Source of the DNA: an uncultured Clostridia bacterium
GTDB taxonomy: Bacteria > Bacillota > Clostridia > TANB77 > CAG-508
DNA: 43,684 bases
Assembly (NCBI GenBank): GCA_944390405.1
Contig: CALXPS010000012.1
Location: 1 to 43,684 of the forward strand
Direction: 5' to 3'
Position 1 is the first letter of the stretch. Each line of letters starts with the position of its first letter. The translations under genes and the position numbers were made by a program. This document shows positions 7,713 through 16,826 of the stretch, in pieces. The notes beneath the pieces were generated by a model. That model did not search any database, was not told the DNA's origin, and was given only the letters and a program-made list of their open reading frames with translations.

Positions 7713-9996
7713 TTATACATGTGTGTCTATTTTTACTTCTCCTTTTTTATCTATTACTAATGTAATTTCTCCGTGCAAATCTGTCCTATATATTGTACTT
7801 CCGTAGCTTTCTAGCGTTTCTATAGTTTTTATACTTGGATGTCCAAATTTATTCTTTTGACCTGCTCCTATTAGAGATATTTGTGGTTTTACCATTTGTA
7901 TAAATTCTTTTGTGCTTGATGTTGATGAGCCATGATGTGGCACTTTAAGTACTGATGCTTTCAAATTTTCTTGATATTTTTCTACAATTTTTACTTCCGC
8001 TTTTTCTTCTATATCACCTGTAAATAATATGCTGAAATTTTTATGATACATTTTTGCTACTATTGAGTTATTGTTTAATGCATTTTCTGCTATAATATTA
8101 TCATTTTGTGGCCATAATATCTCAAAATAGGTATCTTTATCTATTCTTACAATATCTCCTGCTTTAACTAGTATTACATTTATTTTGTTTTCTTGTGCTT
8201 TTTTTATTATGTTTTCAAATTCATTGGATTTTTCGGCTTGCTTACTGATTATTATGTTTTTTACTTTTAGATTTTCTATTATTTCTATTGTTTTTGCTGT
8301 ATGGTCAGAATCAAAATGTGATAGCATAATGTAGTCTATTTTCTTTACTCTTCTATCTAACAAGTATTCTACTATTGTATTATCTTGTTCCCCTGTATCT
8401 ATTAGAATATTTTTTCCACTGCGTGTTTGTATTAATGTGCAATCTCCGTTGTCCTACATCTACAAAATGTATTTTGAATTTTTTGGGTATGATGTCTATA
8501 GATGTGATACATATTATAAGAATTAAAAATATTATACTTACTTTTTTTACTAGCTTTTTTCTCCAAATAGCATATATAAATATGTAGTAATAGATTACTG
8601 TTATAAGATGTGGTGTTATTGTGGTAATACTTGAATATGGAATTTTTGCTGTCAACTCTGCTGTCCATATAAGTAATTGTACAAGACTATGTGTAAGAAT
8701 TGCTATAATTTTAGCAATATCTAAAGATATAACACCTATCAATACGTTTGCATATCCTAATAAAATTATCCCTCCTGTTAATGGTGTAGCTATTATATTG
8801 GAAATTATAAATACTGTAGATATGTTGTTAAAGTTTATAACTGTTACAGGTAATACCATTATTTGTGCTGATATAGTTATTGCAAGCATTTTAGCTATTT
8901 TTTTCTTCATGTATTTTTCTAAAAAGTTAGCTATTGGTTTATTTAGATACACTATTCCTATTGTTCCTAAATAAGATAGCTGCAATCCTATATCTTTAAT
9001 TGCAAATGGATTATCTATTAATATTATTAATAATGATACTGAGATTGATGTTAAGATGTCTGGTTTTCTATATACTATTTTCGCAAATAGTACAATTATC
9101 CCCATTATGCATGCTCTTATAACTGAAGAACTAAAATTTGTTATGAATATAAAAAATATTAATGAAAGAATTGTTATTATGTACATTCCTTTTTTAGATG
9201 TTCTGCTCTTTGTAAGAATAAAAGTTATTCCAATTATTATATACGATATGTGACTTCCCGATATTGCTAATATATGTGATAAACTGCTTTTGCTAAAATT
9301 TTCTGTAATGTCTTCTGATATATATTGTCTTTCCCCTATAAGTATTCCTATCAGCAGACTTGAAGTTTGTTGGGGTAATATTTTTTTTGCTATTTCTATA
9401 ACTTTATTTCGTGTATTATTGCTAATTCTCAAAATAAAATTTACATTATTTTCTTTTATTACGCTAATTTTTTCTGCCTTAAAACTACCATAAATTTTTT
9501 TTGTCTTTAGATATTCTTTGTAATTAAAGCCTTTATAGTTTCTATCTTCTGTTGGTTCTATATATTTGCCTTCTAAAATTATTTCCATCCCATATTTTAA
9601 TTTTTCCGGATTATTCTTCTTTACATACATTATAAATCTTTTCTGATTGATTTTTATTTCATAACTATAGTAATATTCTGTTTCTTTTGCTTCTCCTACT
9701 ACTGTTGCTATTGTTCTTATATTTTCTGGAATTTTGTTATAGAATTTTTCATATTTGTTGTTTACTGAAATTGTATATAGAATTGAAATTATTGTTGATA
9801 TAAAAAACATTAGAATTATTTTTCTTCGTTTATATAGGAAACAAATTAATTTTTTCTTATCTTTCTGAATAAGGAATAACAATAGTCCTAGTAAAGTAAC
9901 TGTAAGGGCCATACCTATTTTTAAGTATAGCCCATATATTATTCCAATTATTGCTCCAATTAATATGGTTACAGCTGGTCTTTTAATTAATATCAC
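7713..9996 (-). CDS. comEC: ComEC/Rec2 DNA-uptake channel, interrupted by one CGGA site
   Basis: ComEC forms the inner-membrane channel that imports single-stranded DNA. Reading from 9996 gives the N-terminal soluble domain, the multi-span Competence domain (QTSSLLIGILIGE, SHILAISGSH) and the start of the metallo-beta-lactamase domain at HFVDVGQ. The frame then meets CGG at 8448 and stops 22 codons later. Skipping that C gives DVGQGDCTLI and continues with LIDTG, HFDSDHT and VPHHGSSTS to the stop at 7713. That is 760 residues, normal for ComEC, and the length closes exactly (2283 bases without the C). QGD is a conserved family motif, supporting Gly. It could alternatively be a true pseudogene or a sequencing error. 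Confidence 0.9.
8445..8448 (-). other. CGGN site 1 (comEC): CAA|CGGA|GAT
   Basis: In-frame CGG 516 codons from the start. Skipping the C restores the conserved DVGQGD motif. It is the only such site in a host-chromosome gene here. Confidence 0.85.
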
Positions 9997-10003
9997 CTTC
10001 TAT

Positions 10004-10903
10004 TTAGTTATTTCTTGTTGTTACAAGCTCTTTTGACATATATCCTTCATATACTACTTCATCTGGACTTGTATATCTTATTTTATACCATTCTGCTGTT
10101 TCTGCTAGAACTTCAAATGAGGTATCTCTTGTTAGTGTTGTAACTATTTCTGAACTTGTTGATGCTTCTTTTCTTACATTTGCATAATCTACTGCTACAA
10201 AACCTTTAATGTCTGTTAATGGTGTTTCTGATGAAGATGTATTGTCTGCTGGTTCATTTGGTGTTTCTGGTTCCTCTGGCTCTTGTGTTGGTTCTTCTAC
10301 AGGTTCTTCTGTTTCAGGTGTTTCTGGCTGTTCTATTGGTTGCTCTTGTGTTGGTTCTTGTACTGGATTTTGTATTCCATATGTTCTAACCCAGCCTTTA
10401 ATTTCTCCTGCTGAAATATATGACCAATTTGTTATTTGTTTTTCAATAGTCACTTCTACATTTGCTTGTATTTCGTTTATAACTGTAGATGTTATAACTG
10501 GTATAGCATATACTTTTACTTGGCTTTTCGTTTGTACGTTTTGAACACCTTCTATAGGTGTTTCTGTAGTCGTTGATGTTTCTGGTTCTTGTACAGGCTC
10601 TTCTGTCGGTTCTTCTGTTGCTGGTGTTTCTGGTTCTTCTGTTTCATTTGCGTTAACATATTCTTTAAAAAGATATCCTTCTTGATTATTATATGTAACT
10701 TTATACCATTCTCCATTTTCTTCTAATATATTTACTTCTGTTTTATCTGGTACTGTTGCTAATGGTGTAGCACTTGTACTTGCTTCCTGTCTTAAAACTA
10801 AACCACTTGGTGCATTTACAATCCCTGTTGCTGCAAATACAGTTGTTCCTAATATACTTAGAGTTCCTAATGTTGTTACACAAAATTTTTTCCAACTTTT
10901 CAT
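10004..10903 (-). CDS. Secreted triple SH3-domain protein
   Basis: A signal peptide (KSWKKFCVTTLGTLSILGTTVFA) precedes three bacterial SH3-like domains: about 27-85 (GLVLRQEAS, GEWYKVTY, EGYLFKEYV), a degenerate one at about 125-180 (VKVYAIPV, NWSYISAGEIKGWVRTY) and about 235-295 (ANVRKEASTSSEIV, AEWYKIRY). They are joined by Pro/Glu/Thr-rich linkers. SH3b domains commonly bind peptidoglycan, so a wall-associated role is likely; no catalytic domain is present. I chose ATG 10903 (AGGAG nine bases upstream); ATG 10909 is an alternative. The comEC start follows 7 bases after its end. Confidence 0.8.
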   Translation of the reverse strand: MKSWKKFCVTTLGTLSILGTTVFAATGIVNAPSGLVLRQEASTSATPLATVPDKTEVNILEENGEWYKVTYNNQEGYLFKEYVNANETEEPETPATEEPTEEPVQEPETSTTTETPIEGVQNVQTKSQVKVYAIPVITSTVINEIQANVEVTIEKQITNWSYISAGEIKGWVRTYGIQNPVQEPTQEQPIEQPETPETEEPVEEPTQEPEEPETPNEPADNTSSSETPLTDIKGFVAVDYANVRKEASTSSEIVTTLTRDTSFEVLAETAEWYKIRYTSPDEVVYEGYMSKELVTTRNN

Positions 10904-10935
10904 TAACATTCACTCCTCACTCAATTTAGTGAAAA

Positions 10936-10959
10936 AATCTCCCCTTCTATGGGGAGATT
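10936..10959 (-). terminator. Rho-independent terminator after the AI-2E-family gene
   Basis: AATCTCCCC (10936-10944) pairs with GGGGAGATT (10951-10959), with a T-run on the minus-strand side. It ends the xth/AI-2E transcript before the SH3 gene. T-richness on the other flank may make it bidirectional. Confidence 0.8.
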
Positions 10960-10981
10960 ATATATTTTTTTACATAAATTG

Positions 10982-12109
10982 TCAAGTATCTACAGGTATA
11001 TTTTTGTTTTCGTTTCTTTCAAGATAATCATCTATCATCATCCTTATTACACCTACTACAGGTACTCCTAGGAACATTCCAAGTACTCCAAAGTATGCTC
11101 CTCCTACTGTTACTGCAAATATTATTAGTATCCTACTTATATCTAATGCATCTCCTACTATTTTTGGATTTATTACATTTGCATCTATTTGTTGTAATAT
11201 GACTAATACTATTACTACCCATATTGCTTGAGAAATTCCACCTGTAAATATTGTTATAATTGCTGTTAATATTACTGCTATAATTGCTCCAAAGTATGGT
11301 ATTAAATTAAATAGTCCTATCATAAAGCCTAATAGTATTGCATATTCAACACCCATTATTGATAATGCTATTGACATTATAATTCCTACTATTATAGCAT
11401 CTATTACTTGGCTAGAAATATATTTGAAAAATATTTCGTTTCCTTTAACAAAATATCTATTTATTGTGTTACATCTCTTCTCACTAAATAAACTACTATT
11501 TAATCTTTTTACATATTTTAGTATTTCTGTTCTTTCAAGTAGAATATATATAGATACAACTATTGTTACAAATGTATTAAATATTCCATTTGCCACTCCT
11601 ACTGCTTTTTCTATATACATTGTAATATTGTCTGCATTAAATAATTTTGTAATGTCTATTGATTTTAATTTTGTTATTGCATTTTGTACTATTTCTGTAT
11701 TTATAATACTGTCTTCCGGTAAATTTTTAACATATTCTATGGTTCTTTCATAATATCCTGGTAAGTTTCCTGCTAAGTCTACGATACTCTTTGATAGAGT
11801 TGGCAATATTATATTTATTAATATTGCAATAATTAATATTGCTAATATGTATGTTGTTGCAACAGACAAGCCTCTTGCTCTCTTTTGTAATCTTTTATTT
11901 TTTTTGTAGATTTTTTCTATTTTTCTACAAGGTATATATAAAAGATATGCTAGCAGTATAGCCATCATAAATGGACTTAACACCTTTAATAATTGTCCTA
12001 GCCATGCACCTATTCCAGTAAAATTATCTAACACTTTGTAGACTACAACTATTGCAACTACTAATGTAAACCAATAAAACCACTTGGTTTCTCCTTTAAA
12101 ATTTTTCAT
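10982..12109 (-). CDS. AI-2E/PerM-family membrane transporter
   Basis: This polytopic protein has about seven to eight hydrophobic spans and the AI-2E family layout. It has N-terminal spans, a charged extracytoplasmic stretch (about 95-165), then C-terminal spans with the family-like LGFMIGLFNLIPYFGAIIA and GGAYFGVLGMFLGVPVVGV. Members are putative exporters; substrates range from autoinducer-2 to ions, so none can be assigned. ATG 12109 has GGAGGACTAGA before it and overlaps the exonuclease stop as ATGA, so the two genes are coupled. Confidence 0.88.
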   Translation of the reverse strand: MKNFKGETKWFYWFTLVVAIVVVYKVLDNFTGIGAWLGQLLKVLSPFMMAILLAYLLYIPCRKIEKIYKKNKRLQKRARGLSVATTYILAILIIAILINIILPTLSKSIVDLAGNLPGYYERTIEYVKNLPEDSIINTEIVQNAITKLKSIDITKLFNADNITMYIEKAVGVANGIFNTFVTIVVSIYILLERTEILKYVKRLNSSLFSEKRCNTINRYFVKGNEIFFKYISSQVIDAIIVGIIMSIALSIMGVEYAILLGFMIGLFNLIPYFGAIIAVILTAIITIFTGGISQAIWVVIVLVILQQIDANVINPKIVGDALDISRILIIFAVTVGGAYFGVLGMFLGVPVVGVIRMMIDDYLERNENKNIPVDT

Positions 12110-12867
12110 TCTAGTCCTCCTATCTCCAATCCCACTGGGCAATGATCACTTCCCATAATCTCATTAAAAATATATGTTTCTTTTATTTTACTACTTATTC
12201 TGTCTGATGTCAAAAAATAGTCTATTCTCCAACCTATATTTTTTTCTCTTGCATTTCCCATATATGACCACCAAGTATATGCATTTTCTTTATCTGGATA
12301 CAATTTTCTGTATGAGTCTGTAAATCCAGATGCTAATAAATTGCTAATTTTATTTCTTTCTTCATCTGTGAAGCCTGCATTTTTTCTATTGGTTTTAGGG
12401 TTTTTTAAATCGATTTCCTTATGTGCAACATTTAAGTCTCCACAAATAATAATAGGCTTGTTTTTATCTATTTTTTTAAGATATTCTTTAAAAGCATCTT
12501 CCCAAATCATTCTATATTCTAATCTAGCTAGCTCTCTTCCTGAATTTGGTGTATAGCAATTAACTAAATAGAAGTTTTTAAATTCTAATGTTATTACTCT
12601 ACCCTCTTGGTCATGTTCTTCAATACCTATTCCATATGTTACTTTTTCCGGTTTAATTTTTGTAAATACTGCTGTTCCAGAATATCCCTTCCTAACAGCA
12701 TAATTAAAATATTGTTCATATTTTTCTAGTTCTAATGTAATTTGTCCTTCTTGCATTTTTGTTTCTTGTATACAAAATATATCTGCATTTATCTCATTAA
12801 AGAAGTCTAGAAAACCTTTTTTATATACGGCTCTTAATCCGTTTACATTCCATGAGATTAATTTCAT
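12106..12867 (-). CDS. xth: Exodeoxyribonuclease III (AP endonuclease)
   Basis: This 253-residue protein spans the whole exonuclease/endonuclease/phosphatase fold: MKLISWNVNGLRA at the N-terminus, the metal-binding Glu in CIQETK, catalytic GDLNVAHKEIDL, NAGFTDEER, WWSYMGNAREKNIGWRIDYF and the terminal SDHCPVGLEI. Length and motifs match ExoA/Xth enzymes, which cut abasic DNA in base-excision repair and degrade 3' ends in the cytoplasm. It shares an ATGA stop-start overlap with the AI-2E-family gene. Confidence 0.96.
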   Translation of the reverse strand: MKLISWNVNGLRAVYKKGFLDFFNEINADIFCIQETKMQEGQITLELEKYEQYFNYAVRKGYSGTAVFTKIKPEKVTYGIGIEEHDQEGRVITLEFKNFYLVNCYTPNSGRELARLEYRMIWEDAFKEYLKKIDKNKPIIICGDLNVAHKEIDLKNPKTNRKNAGFTDEERNKISNLLASGFTDSYRKLYPDKENAYTWWSYMGNAREKNIGWRIDYFLTSDRISSKIKETYIFNEIMGSDHCPVGLEIGGLE

Positions 12868-12896
12868 TTTTTTACCCCTTCTAAGTAGTAAATAGT

Positions 12897-14573
12897 CTAT
12901 TTCCCTTGACTAATTACTACATCATCTTTATATATTTTTAATTTTACTAATAGTTTATATATTTTTGTTCCAAATGGTATCATATATATTTCTTCTTTGG
13001 TTAATGTTTTTGTTATAGCTATCATTATACCATATGTTATAGCTCCTACTATTATTGCTATTATCGTTGCAGCTGAATTGCCTATCATCCCTGTTAGGAA
13101 ATAATGTGTTCCATATGCTACAGCTCCCATAAAAATTGCTGAGAAAACTGGTTTCATTATATTTTTCTTAAATGTTATATTCAAATTTATATATCTTTTT
13201 AAGTATTGACTACATATTATAAAGTTGATTGCTTGGCATGTAATAGAACTTATTGGTGACCCATATATGTTTATACTAGGATTGCTTACAAGTATTATAT
13301 TTAATACTGCTTTTACTGTCGCTCCTATTGCCAAAGCTATTACTGGTACATGAACTTTTCCAAGTCCGTATAGTCCTCCATTTATAACATAACTTAATGC
13401 AACAAATGTCATAGATATTGCAGTTAAAGCTAATAAGCCTGCACCTTCATATGAAGTTGGATAAATTGTTCTTAATATTGGATCTGCTAATACTATAAGT
13501 CCCACTGCACATGGTGCTATTATTATTATTGTTGAGAAAAATGAAAATGATAATCTCTTTGAGGCTGTTTTCGTATCTTTTTTTGCAATTGAACCTGCTA
13601 TTGCTGGCACTAAAGCAGTACAAAATGCTGCATTTATTGCAAGTGGTAAACGTATAATAGTTTCAACTTTAGAAATCATTCCTGAAAGTTCCATGGCTTT
13701 TAATTCTAAAGCTTCTTTTCCACCTTCTAATATTCCTGTAAATGCTTTTTGAATACAATTACTTACTGTAATGGTATCTATTGTAGCATTTAATTCTGCT
13801 ACTAATGAGCCTATGGTCATTGGTATTGATACTGCGAATATTATTTTTAGAATTTGTTTTGTTGTTTTATGTTCCATTTTTACTGTTTGATTTTCACAAT
13901 CTTCTAATATGCCCTTACGCTCTTTTTTATAGAACATAACTATATAGATAAAAGCGATAATTATTGCAATTGTACTTGATAAATTTCCTGCTGCCGCCAT
14001 AATTGCTGTATCTTTTCCAATAGTTGCATATACAAATGATATTGTTAATACACAATTTAATAATTGTTCTAATGTTTGTGTAACACTTGTTGGCTTCATT
14101 GTTCCAAGTCCTGCAAAATATCCTCTTAGAACTGCACCTGCTGCTACAAACATTATTGCTGGTGCAAGTACCATTAATGTGTATTTTACTCCTTCTACAT
14201 TGATTACATATTTTGCTATTGCTTCTGCTCCAAAGAATAGAACTAATGACATTACAATTCCTATTGCTGTAAATGTTCTTAGTGCTATTTTAAATATTTT
14301 ATGTGCACCTCTATGGTCTCCTATTGCCACTCTTTCTGATACTAGCTTTGATATTACAGTAGGTATACCTACTGATGATAAGGTCAGCAATAATGAATAT
14401 ATCTGATAGCCTGTTGAATAATATCCATTTCCTAAATCTCCAAATCCTTCTATATTTATTATTACTAATCTATATAAAAAGCCTAGTACTTTTATAGCAA
14501 CTTGTGCTACCATAAGCATTAGCACATTTTTCATAAATGATACTTGTCTTTTTTTCTTTTTTGTTTCTTCCAT
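12897..14573 (-). CDS. SpoVB/YtgP-family lipid flippase (MurJ/MOP superfamily)
   Basis: This 558-residue protein has about 14 hydrophobic spans and the MOP-superfamily polysaccharide-flippase layout. Its N-terminus LGFLYRLVIIN, GYYSTGYQIYSLLLTLSSVG and IPTVISKLVSERVA is characteristic of the SpoVB/YtgP/MurJ-like group. YtgP can supply lipid II flippase activity and SpoVB works in spore-cortex synthesis, so this one probably flips a cell-wall lipid precursor. Sequence alone does not say which. A sigma-A promoter lies upstream. It is the last clear host gene before the accessory block. Confidence 0.88.
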   Translation of the reverse strand: MEETKKKKRQVSFMKNVLMLMVAQVAIKVLGFLYRLVIINIEGFGDLGNGYYSTGYQIYSLLLTLSSVGIPTVISKLVSERVAIGDHRGAHKIFKIALRTFTAIGIVMSLVLFFGAEAIAKYVINVEGVKYTLMVLAPAIMFVAAGAVLRGYFAGLGTMKPTSVTQTLEQLLNCVLTISFVYATIGKDTAIMAAAGNLSSTIAIIIAFIYIVMFYKKERKGILEDCENQTVKMEHKTTKQILKIIFAVSIPMTIGSLVAELNATIDTITVSNCIQKAFTGILEGGKEALELKAMELSGMISKVETIIRLPLAINAAFCTALVPAIAGSIAKKDTKTASKRLSFSFFSTIIIIAPCAVGLIVLADPILRTIYPTSYEGAGLLALTAISMTFVALSYVINGGLYGLGKVHVPVIALAIGATVKAVLNIILVSNPSINIYGSPISSITCQAINFIICSQYLKRYINLNITFKKNIMKPVFSAIFMGAVAYGTHYFLTGMIGNSAATIIAIIVGAITYGIMIAITKTLTKEEIYMIPFGTKIYKLLVKLKIYKDDVVISQGK

Positions 14574-14597
14574 CTATTCCCTCTATTTTTTCTTTTA

Positions 14598-14626
14598 TTT
14601 ATATCATAGATTATTGAAATTTACAA
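14598..14626 (-). promoter_or_regulatory. Sigma-A promoter of the SpoVB-like gene
   Basis: Minus-strand TTGTAA (14626-14621), 17-base spacer, TATAAA (14603-14598), about 25 bases before the start codon. Confidence 0.55.
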
Positions 14627-14713
14627 TAAAAAAAAATAAAAGTTAAGAACTTTTTCAAAACTTCTATTTTTTATTGGAGCCGCTAGTCTGTCTATTAATC
14701 AGGTGGCAAATTT

Positions 14714-14860
14714 CTATTTCTGATTTTTTAAATCTATACCGTCTCTAAGCCCTAGCAAGTATATTTTTTTAAATAAATCTTCGATATTTTCAGAGGAAAA
14801 CATACCAATATTTTCCTCTATTCTGTTTGTTACAAATTCTTTTACTACATCTTTTTCCAT
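14714..14860 (-). CDS. Small 48-residue protein of unknown function
   Basis: It starts MEKDVVKEF and ends GLRDGIDLKNQK. A good GAAGGAGT ribosome site lies upstream and codon use is like its neighbours. It is acidic and amphipathic with no membrane segment. It lies between the last host gene and the HTH gene, so it may be the first prophage or accessory gene. I do not recognise the family. Confidence 0.6.
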   Translation of the reverse strand: MEKDVVKEFVTNRIEENIGMFSSENIEDLFKKIYLLGLRDGIDLKNQK

Positions 14861-14938
14861 ATAAAATACTCCTTCTCTTTTTATTTTTAGAAGCCTCTAT
14901 ATGGATTATAAAATAATTATAACAAAATATTATATTAT

Positions 14939-14978
14939 ATATATGAAAATGTATTTTTTATATATGAAATGCATTTTT
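14939..14978. repeat. Two imperfect direct repeats with palindromic core
   Basis: ATATATGAAAATGTATTTTT (14939-14958) and ATATATGAAATGCATTTTT (14960-14978) repeat head to tail; the second contains the perfect palindrome AAATGCATTT. Their position upstream of the 48-residue gene and downstream of the HTH gene suggests paired operators, but this is unproven. Confidence 0.4.
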
Positions 14979-15024
14979 AATACAAAAGTGGCTTTTAGTC
15001 ATTTTGATATTTTATCGCCTGTAT

Positions 15025-15246
15025 CTATTGTATTTCAATGTGTCTGACGATAAATAGTTCTGTAATTTTTACCGCCAAATTTTCTGCAATAACTAACATC
15101 TCTATAAAAGAAATATTTTCCAGCTCTACTTTTTTATTTTCTATATTAGATAATCTTTGTCTGTCTATTCCTGTTAAATCCTCTAGTTCTCTTAAACTTA
15201 TTCCTTTTCTTTCTCTTACTTGTTTAATTATTAATTCTACTTGCAT
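15025..15246 (-). CDS. Xre-family helix-turn-helix regulator
   Basis: This 73-residue protein is almost entirely a Cro/CI-type HTH: VRERKGISLRELEDLTGIDRQ is the recognition unit, followed by LSNIENKK and a third-helix-like segment IEMLVIAENLAVKITELF. GAGGTG lies before the ATG. It is transcribed away from the rightward ribbon-helix-helix operon, so the 15247-15374 gap is a divergent control region. It probably regulates the accessory block or prophage. Confidence 0.8.
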   Translation of the reverse strand: MQVELIIKQVRERKGISLRELEDLTGIDRQRLSNIENKKVELENISFIEMLVIAENLAVKITELFIVRHIEIQ

Positions 15247-15321
15247 GCAAACACCTCTTCTTTAGTATTTGCATTTATTATATATTTTATTATAACTTTT
15301 TGTTTTATTTTGCATTAAGTA

Positions 15322-15350
15322 TTGTATTACTCGTACAAGTATGCTATAAT
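15322..15350 (+). promoter_or_regulatory. Promoter with embedded operator, upstream of RHH gene
   Basis: TTGTAT (15322-15327), 17-base spacer, TATAAT (15345-15350). The spacer contains TTACTCGTACAAGTAT (15327-15342), which differs at two positions from the perfect palindrome in the second promoter of this block. The arrangement predicts autorepression by the ribbon-helix-helix product. Confidence 0.7.
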
Positions 15351-15374
15351 AAAAACAAAAAAAGGAGAAAAATT

Positions 15375-15548
15375 ATGGCGAGGAATTATGAAAAAGAAAG
15401 ATTATGGGCTAAAAATAAATACAGTAGAATACTTGCAGATATAGATAAAGACTTAGCAAAAGAATTAAAAGATAAATTAAAAAGTGACGGAAAGTCTATT
15501 GCAGAGTGGATTACAGAGAATGCAAAAAAATATTTAAAAAAAGTTTAA
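15375..15548 (+). CDS. Ribbon-helix-helix (Arc-like) DNA-binding protein
   Basis: This 57-residue basic protein has a short strand (SRILADID) followed by two helices (KDLAKELKDKLKSDG, SIAEWITENAKKYL), the usual RHH layout. ATG 15375 is preceded by AAAGGAGA; an upstream in-frame methionine has no ribosome site. Two related palindromes, each inside a promoter spacer (15327-15342 and 15563-15578), are the obvious binding sites, so it likely represses itself and the following operon. Confidence 0.75.
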   Translation: MARNYEKERLWAKNKYSRILADIDKDLAKELKDKLKSDGKSIAEWITENAKKYLKKV

Positions 15549-15556
15549 AAAAAATA

Positions 15557-15586
15557 TTGACAATACTCGTACGAGTATGGTATAAT
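15557..15586 (+). promoter_or_regulatory. Promoter with perfect 16-bp palindromic operator
   Basis: TTGACA (15557-15562), 18-base spacer, TATAAT (15581-15586). The spacer is filled by the perfect palindrome ATACTCGTACGAGTAT (15563-15578). This near-consensus promoter should be strong unless repressed. It drives 15648-16310 and possibly the AP2 gene. Confidence 0.75.
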
Positions 15587-15647
15587 TAAAATACATTAAG
15601 AGATATAAGACTACATCGAAAGAGTAGCATTCTAAAAGGAGTTAATT

Positions 15648-15911
15648 ATGGATATAAAAGAAATTTTAGAAGAATTAAAAGAAGAATTATTAAACAAGGA
15701 AATGTCTTTATTAGAAATGGATAACGAAGCTGAAAGAATAACAGGAAGTACAACAAGTTTATTTGATGCAGAAAGTGATTGTATAGAACAAACATCTTGT
15801 GCTTATTACATCGATACAGATAAAAACATAGTATTAGACTTTGAAATAGTAAAAAAAGAAGAAGATAACAAAGACACTATAGTAAAAATTACAAATATTT
15901 GGGAAGATTAA
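15648..15911 (+). CDS. Acidic 87-residue protein, unknown
   Basis: Opens with an amphipathic helix (MDIKEILEELKEELLNKEM) and continues with a strand-rich part (CAYYIDTDKNIVLDFEIV, DTIVKITNIWED). It is strongly acidic, with AAAGGAG before the ATG. No family is recognised. It is first in the operon under the palindromic operator; a transcript leader with a small hairpin around 15611-15627 precedes it. Confidence 0.6.
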   Translation: MDIKEILEELKEELLNKEMSLLEMDNEAERITGSTTSLFDAESDCIEQTSCAYYIDTDKNIVLDFEIVKKEEDNKDTIVKITNIWED

Positions 15912-15929
15912 AAAATAGGAGGTATTAAA

Positions 15930-16310
15930 ATGAAAAGATCAAAAAAATATTTAGGAAGAAAAGTAAGAATAATTCAAGATATGGACGGATATAACAATAA
16001 TATTTTAGCAGAAATTAATACAATACAAGATTTCGAAGGCTTTGCAGATTATGCAAAAACATTTTATGGAGATGATGTTGAAGTAAAATTAATAAAAGAT
16101 AATTTAACTCTTTACAAATGCGACACTAGAAAAACTGACAAATTAAACGAACAATGCAATATTAGAGATAGATGGGCAAAAGGTATTTTTGATTATAGAG
16201 ATTATTTTACAAAAAAAGAAATTGAACACATGTTAAAAGATAATTATTTTGTTGCAGTACAAGGATTACAAGAGATAGACTTAGCAGATTTAGATAAATT
16301 AGAAGATTAA
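15930..16310 (+). CDS. 126-residue protein, unknown
   Basis: Basic N-terminus (MKRSKKYLGRKVRIIQDMDG) and mixed alpha/beta composition ending in an acidic tail (DLADLDKLED), with AGGAGG just before the ATG. No known motif is seen. It lies 18 bases after the preceding gene and 14 bases before the AP2 gene, so they are probably one operon. Confidence 0.6.
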   Translation: MKRSKKYLGRKVRIIQDMDGYNNNILAEINTIQDFEGFADYAKTFYGDDVEVKLIKDNLTLYKCDTRKTDKLNEQCNIRDRWAKGIFDYRDYFTKKEIEHMLKDNYFVAVQGLQEIDLADLDKLED

Positions 16311-16324
16311 TTAGAGGAAAAAAT

Positions 16325-16814
16325 ATGAATACAAGGTTTAAGTCAAAGGACTATTCAGGCATGAATATAAACGGCGTTGTTTTATTAGAGAAAACTGATA
16401 AAAAAAGTAGAGGTGCTTATCTGTGGAAATGTAAATGCAAATGTGGCAATATTTTCTATGCAGAAGGCTACAGAGTTGCAAACGGAGAAATATCAAGTTG
16501 TGGTTGTTCTCGAAAAGTATTTAGAAAAGATAACCTTCAAAAAGCTAGAGAAAAGCTGAAGGACAACTTTGTAGACGGAACATTTATACCTCTTATAAAA
16601 AACAATAAAATACGAAAAAATAATACATCTGGCTGTACAGGAGTATATAAGAAAGGCAATAGATGGATTGCAGAAATTATGATTGCTAGAAAAAGAATTA
16701 AATTACGGTAGTTATAAGCAAAAAGACGATGCAATAAAAGCACGCAAAGAAGCTGAAGAAAAATATTTTAAACCAATTTTAGAAAAATATATTGACAAAA
16801 ATAAAAAAGTATAG
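16325..16814 (+). CDS. AP2-domain DNA-binding protein with zinc-ribbon-like head; one CGGT site
   Basis: The N-terminal half has a Cys cluster (WKCKCKCGNIFY, SSCGCSRK) as in phage HNH/AP2 proteins. The C-terminal half is an AP2 domain (SGCTGVYKKGNRWIAEI, then RKRIKL). The frame meets CGG at 16706 and a TAG follows at once. Skipping the C gives KLGSYKQKDDAIKARKEAEEKYF, the missing second half of AP2, to the stop at 16812-16814 (162 residues, length divisible by three). The AP2 consensus has a conserved LG here, which supports Gly. No HNH catalytic core is visible, so it may only bind DNA. A promoter for the next RNA gene is buried in its last codons. Confidence 0.8.
16706..16709 (+). other. 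CGGN site 2 (AP2 gene): TTA|CGGT|AGT
   Basis: The next zero-frame codon is TAG. Skipping the C restores the conserved AP2 LG and about 36 further residues. It is the only site on the plus strand. Confidence 0.85.
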
Positions 16815-16820
16815 TATAAA
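16792..16820 (+). promoter_or_regulatory. Strong sigma-A promoter inside the AP2 3' end
   Basis: Consensus TTGACA (16792-16797), 17-base spacer, TATAAA (16815-16820). No protein start follows; instead a hairpin series and a terminator do, so the product should be a small RNA. Confidence 0.75.
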
Positions 16821-16826
16821 TAGTAT

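Noticed and set aside
14680..14700. GCTAGTCTG shared with 35189-35197 as a possible attachment repeat
   Set aside because: Only nine bases match and the second copy lies inside the phage late region, so it is not a credible att pair.
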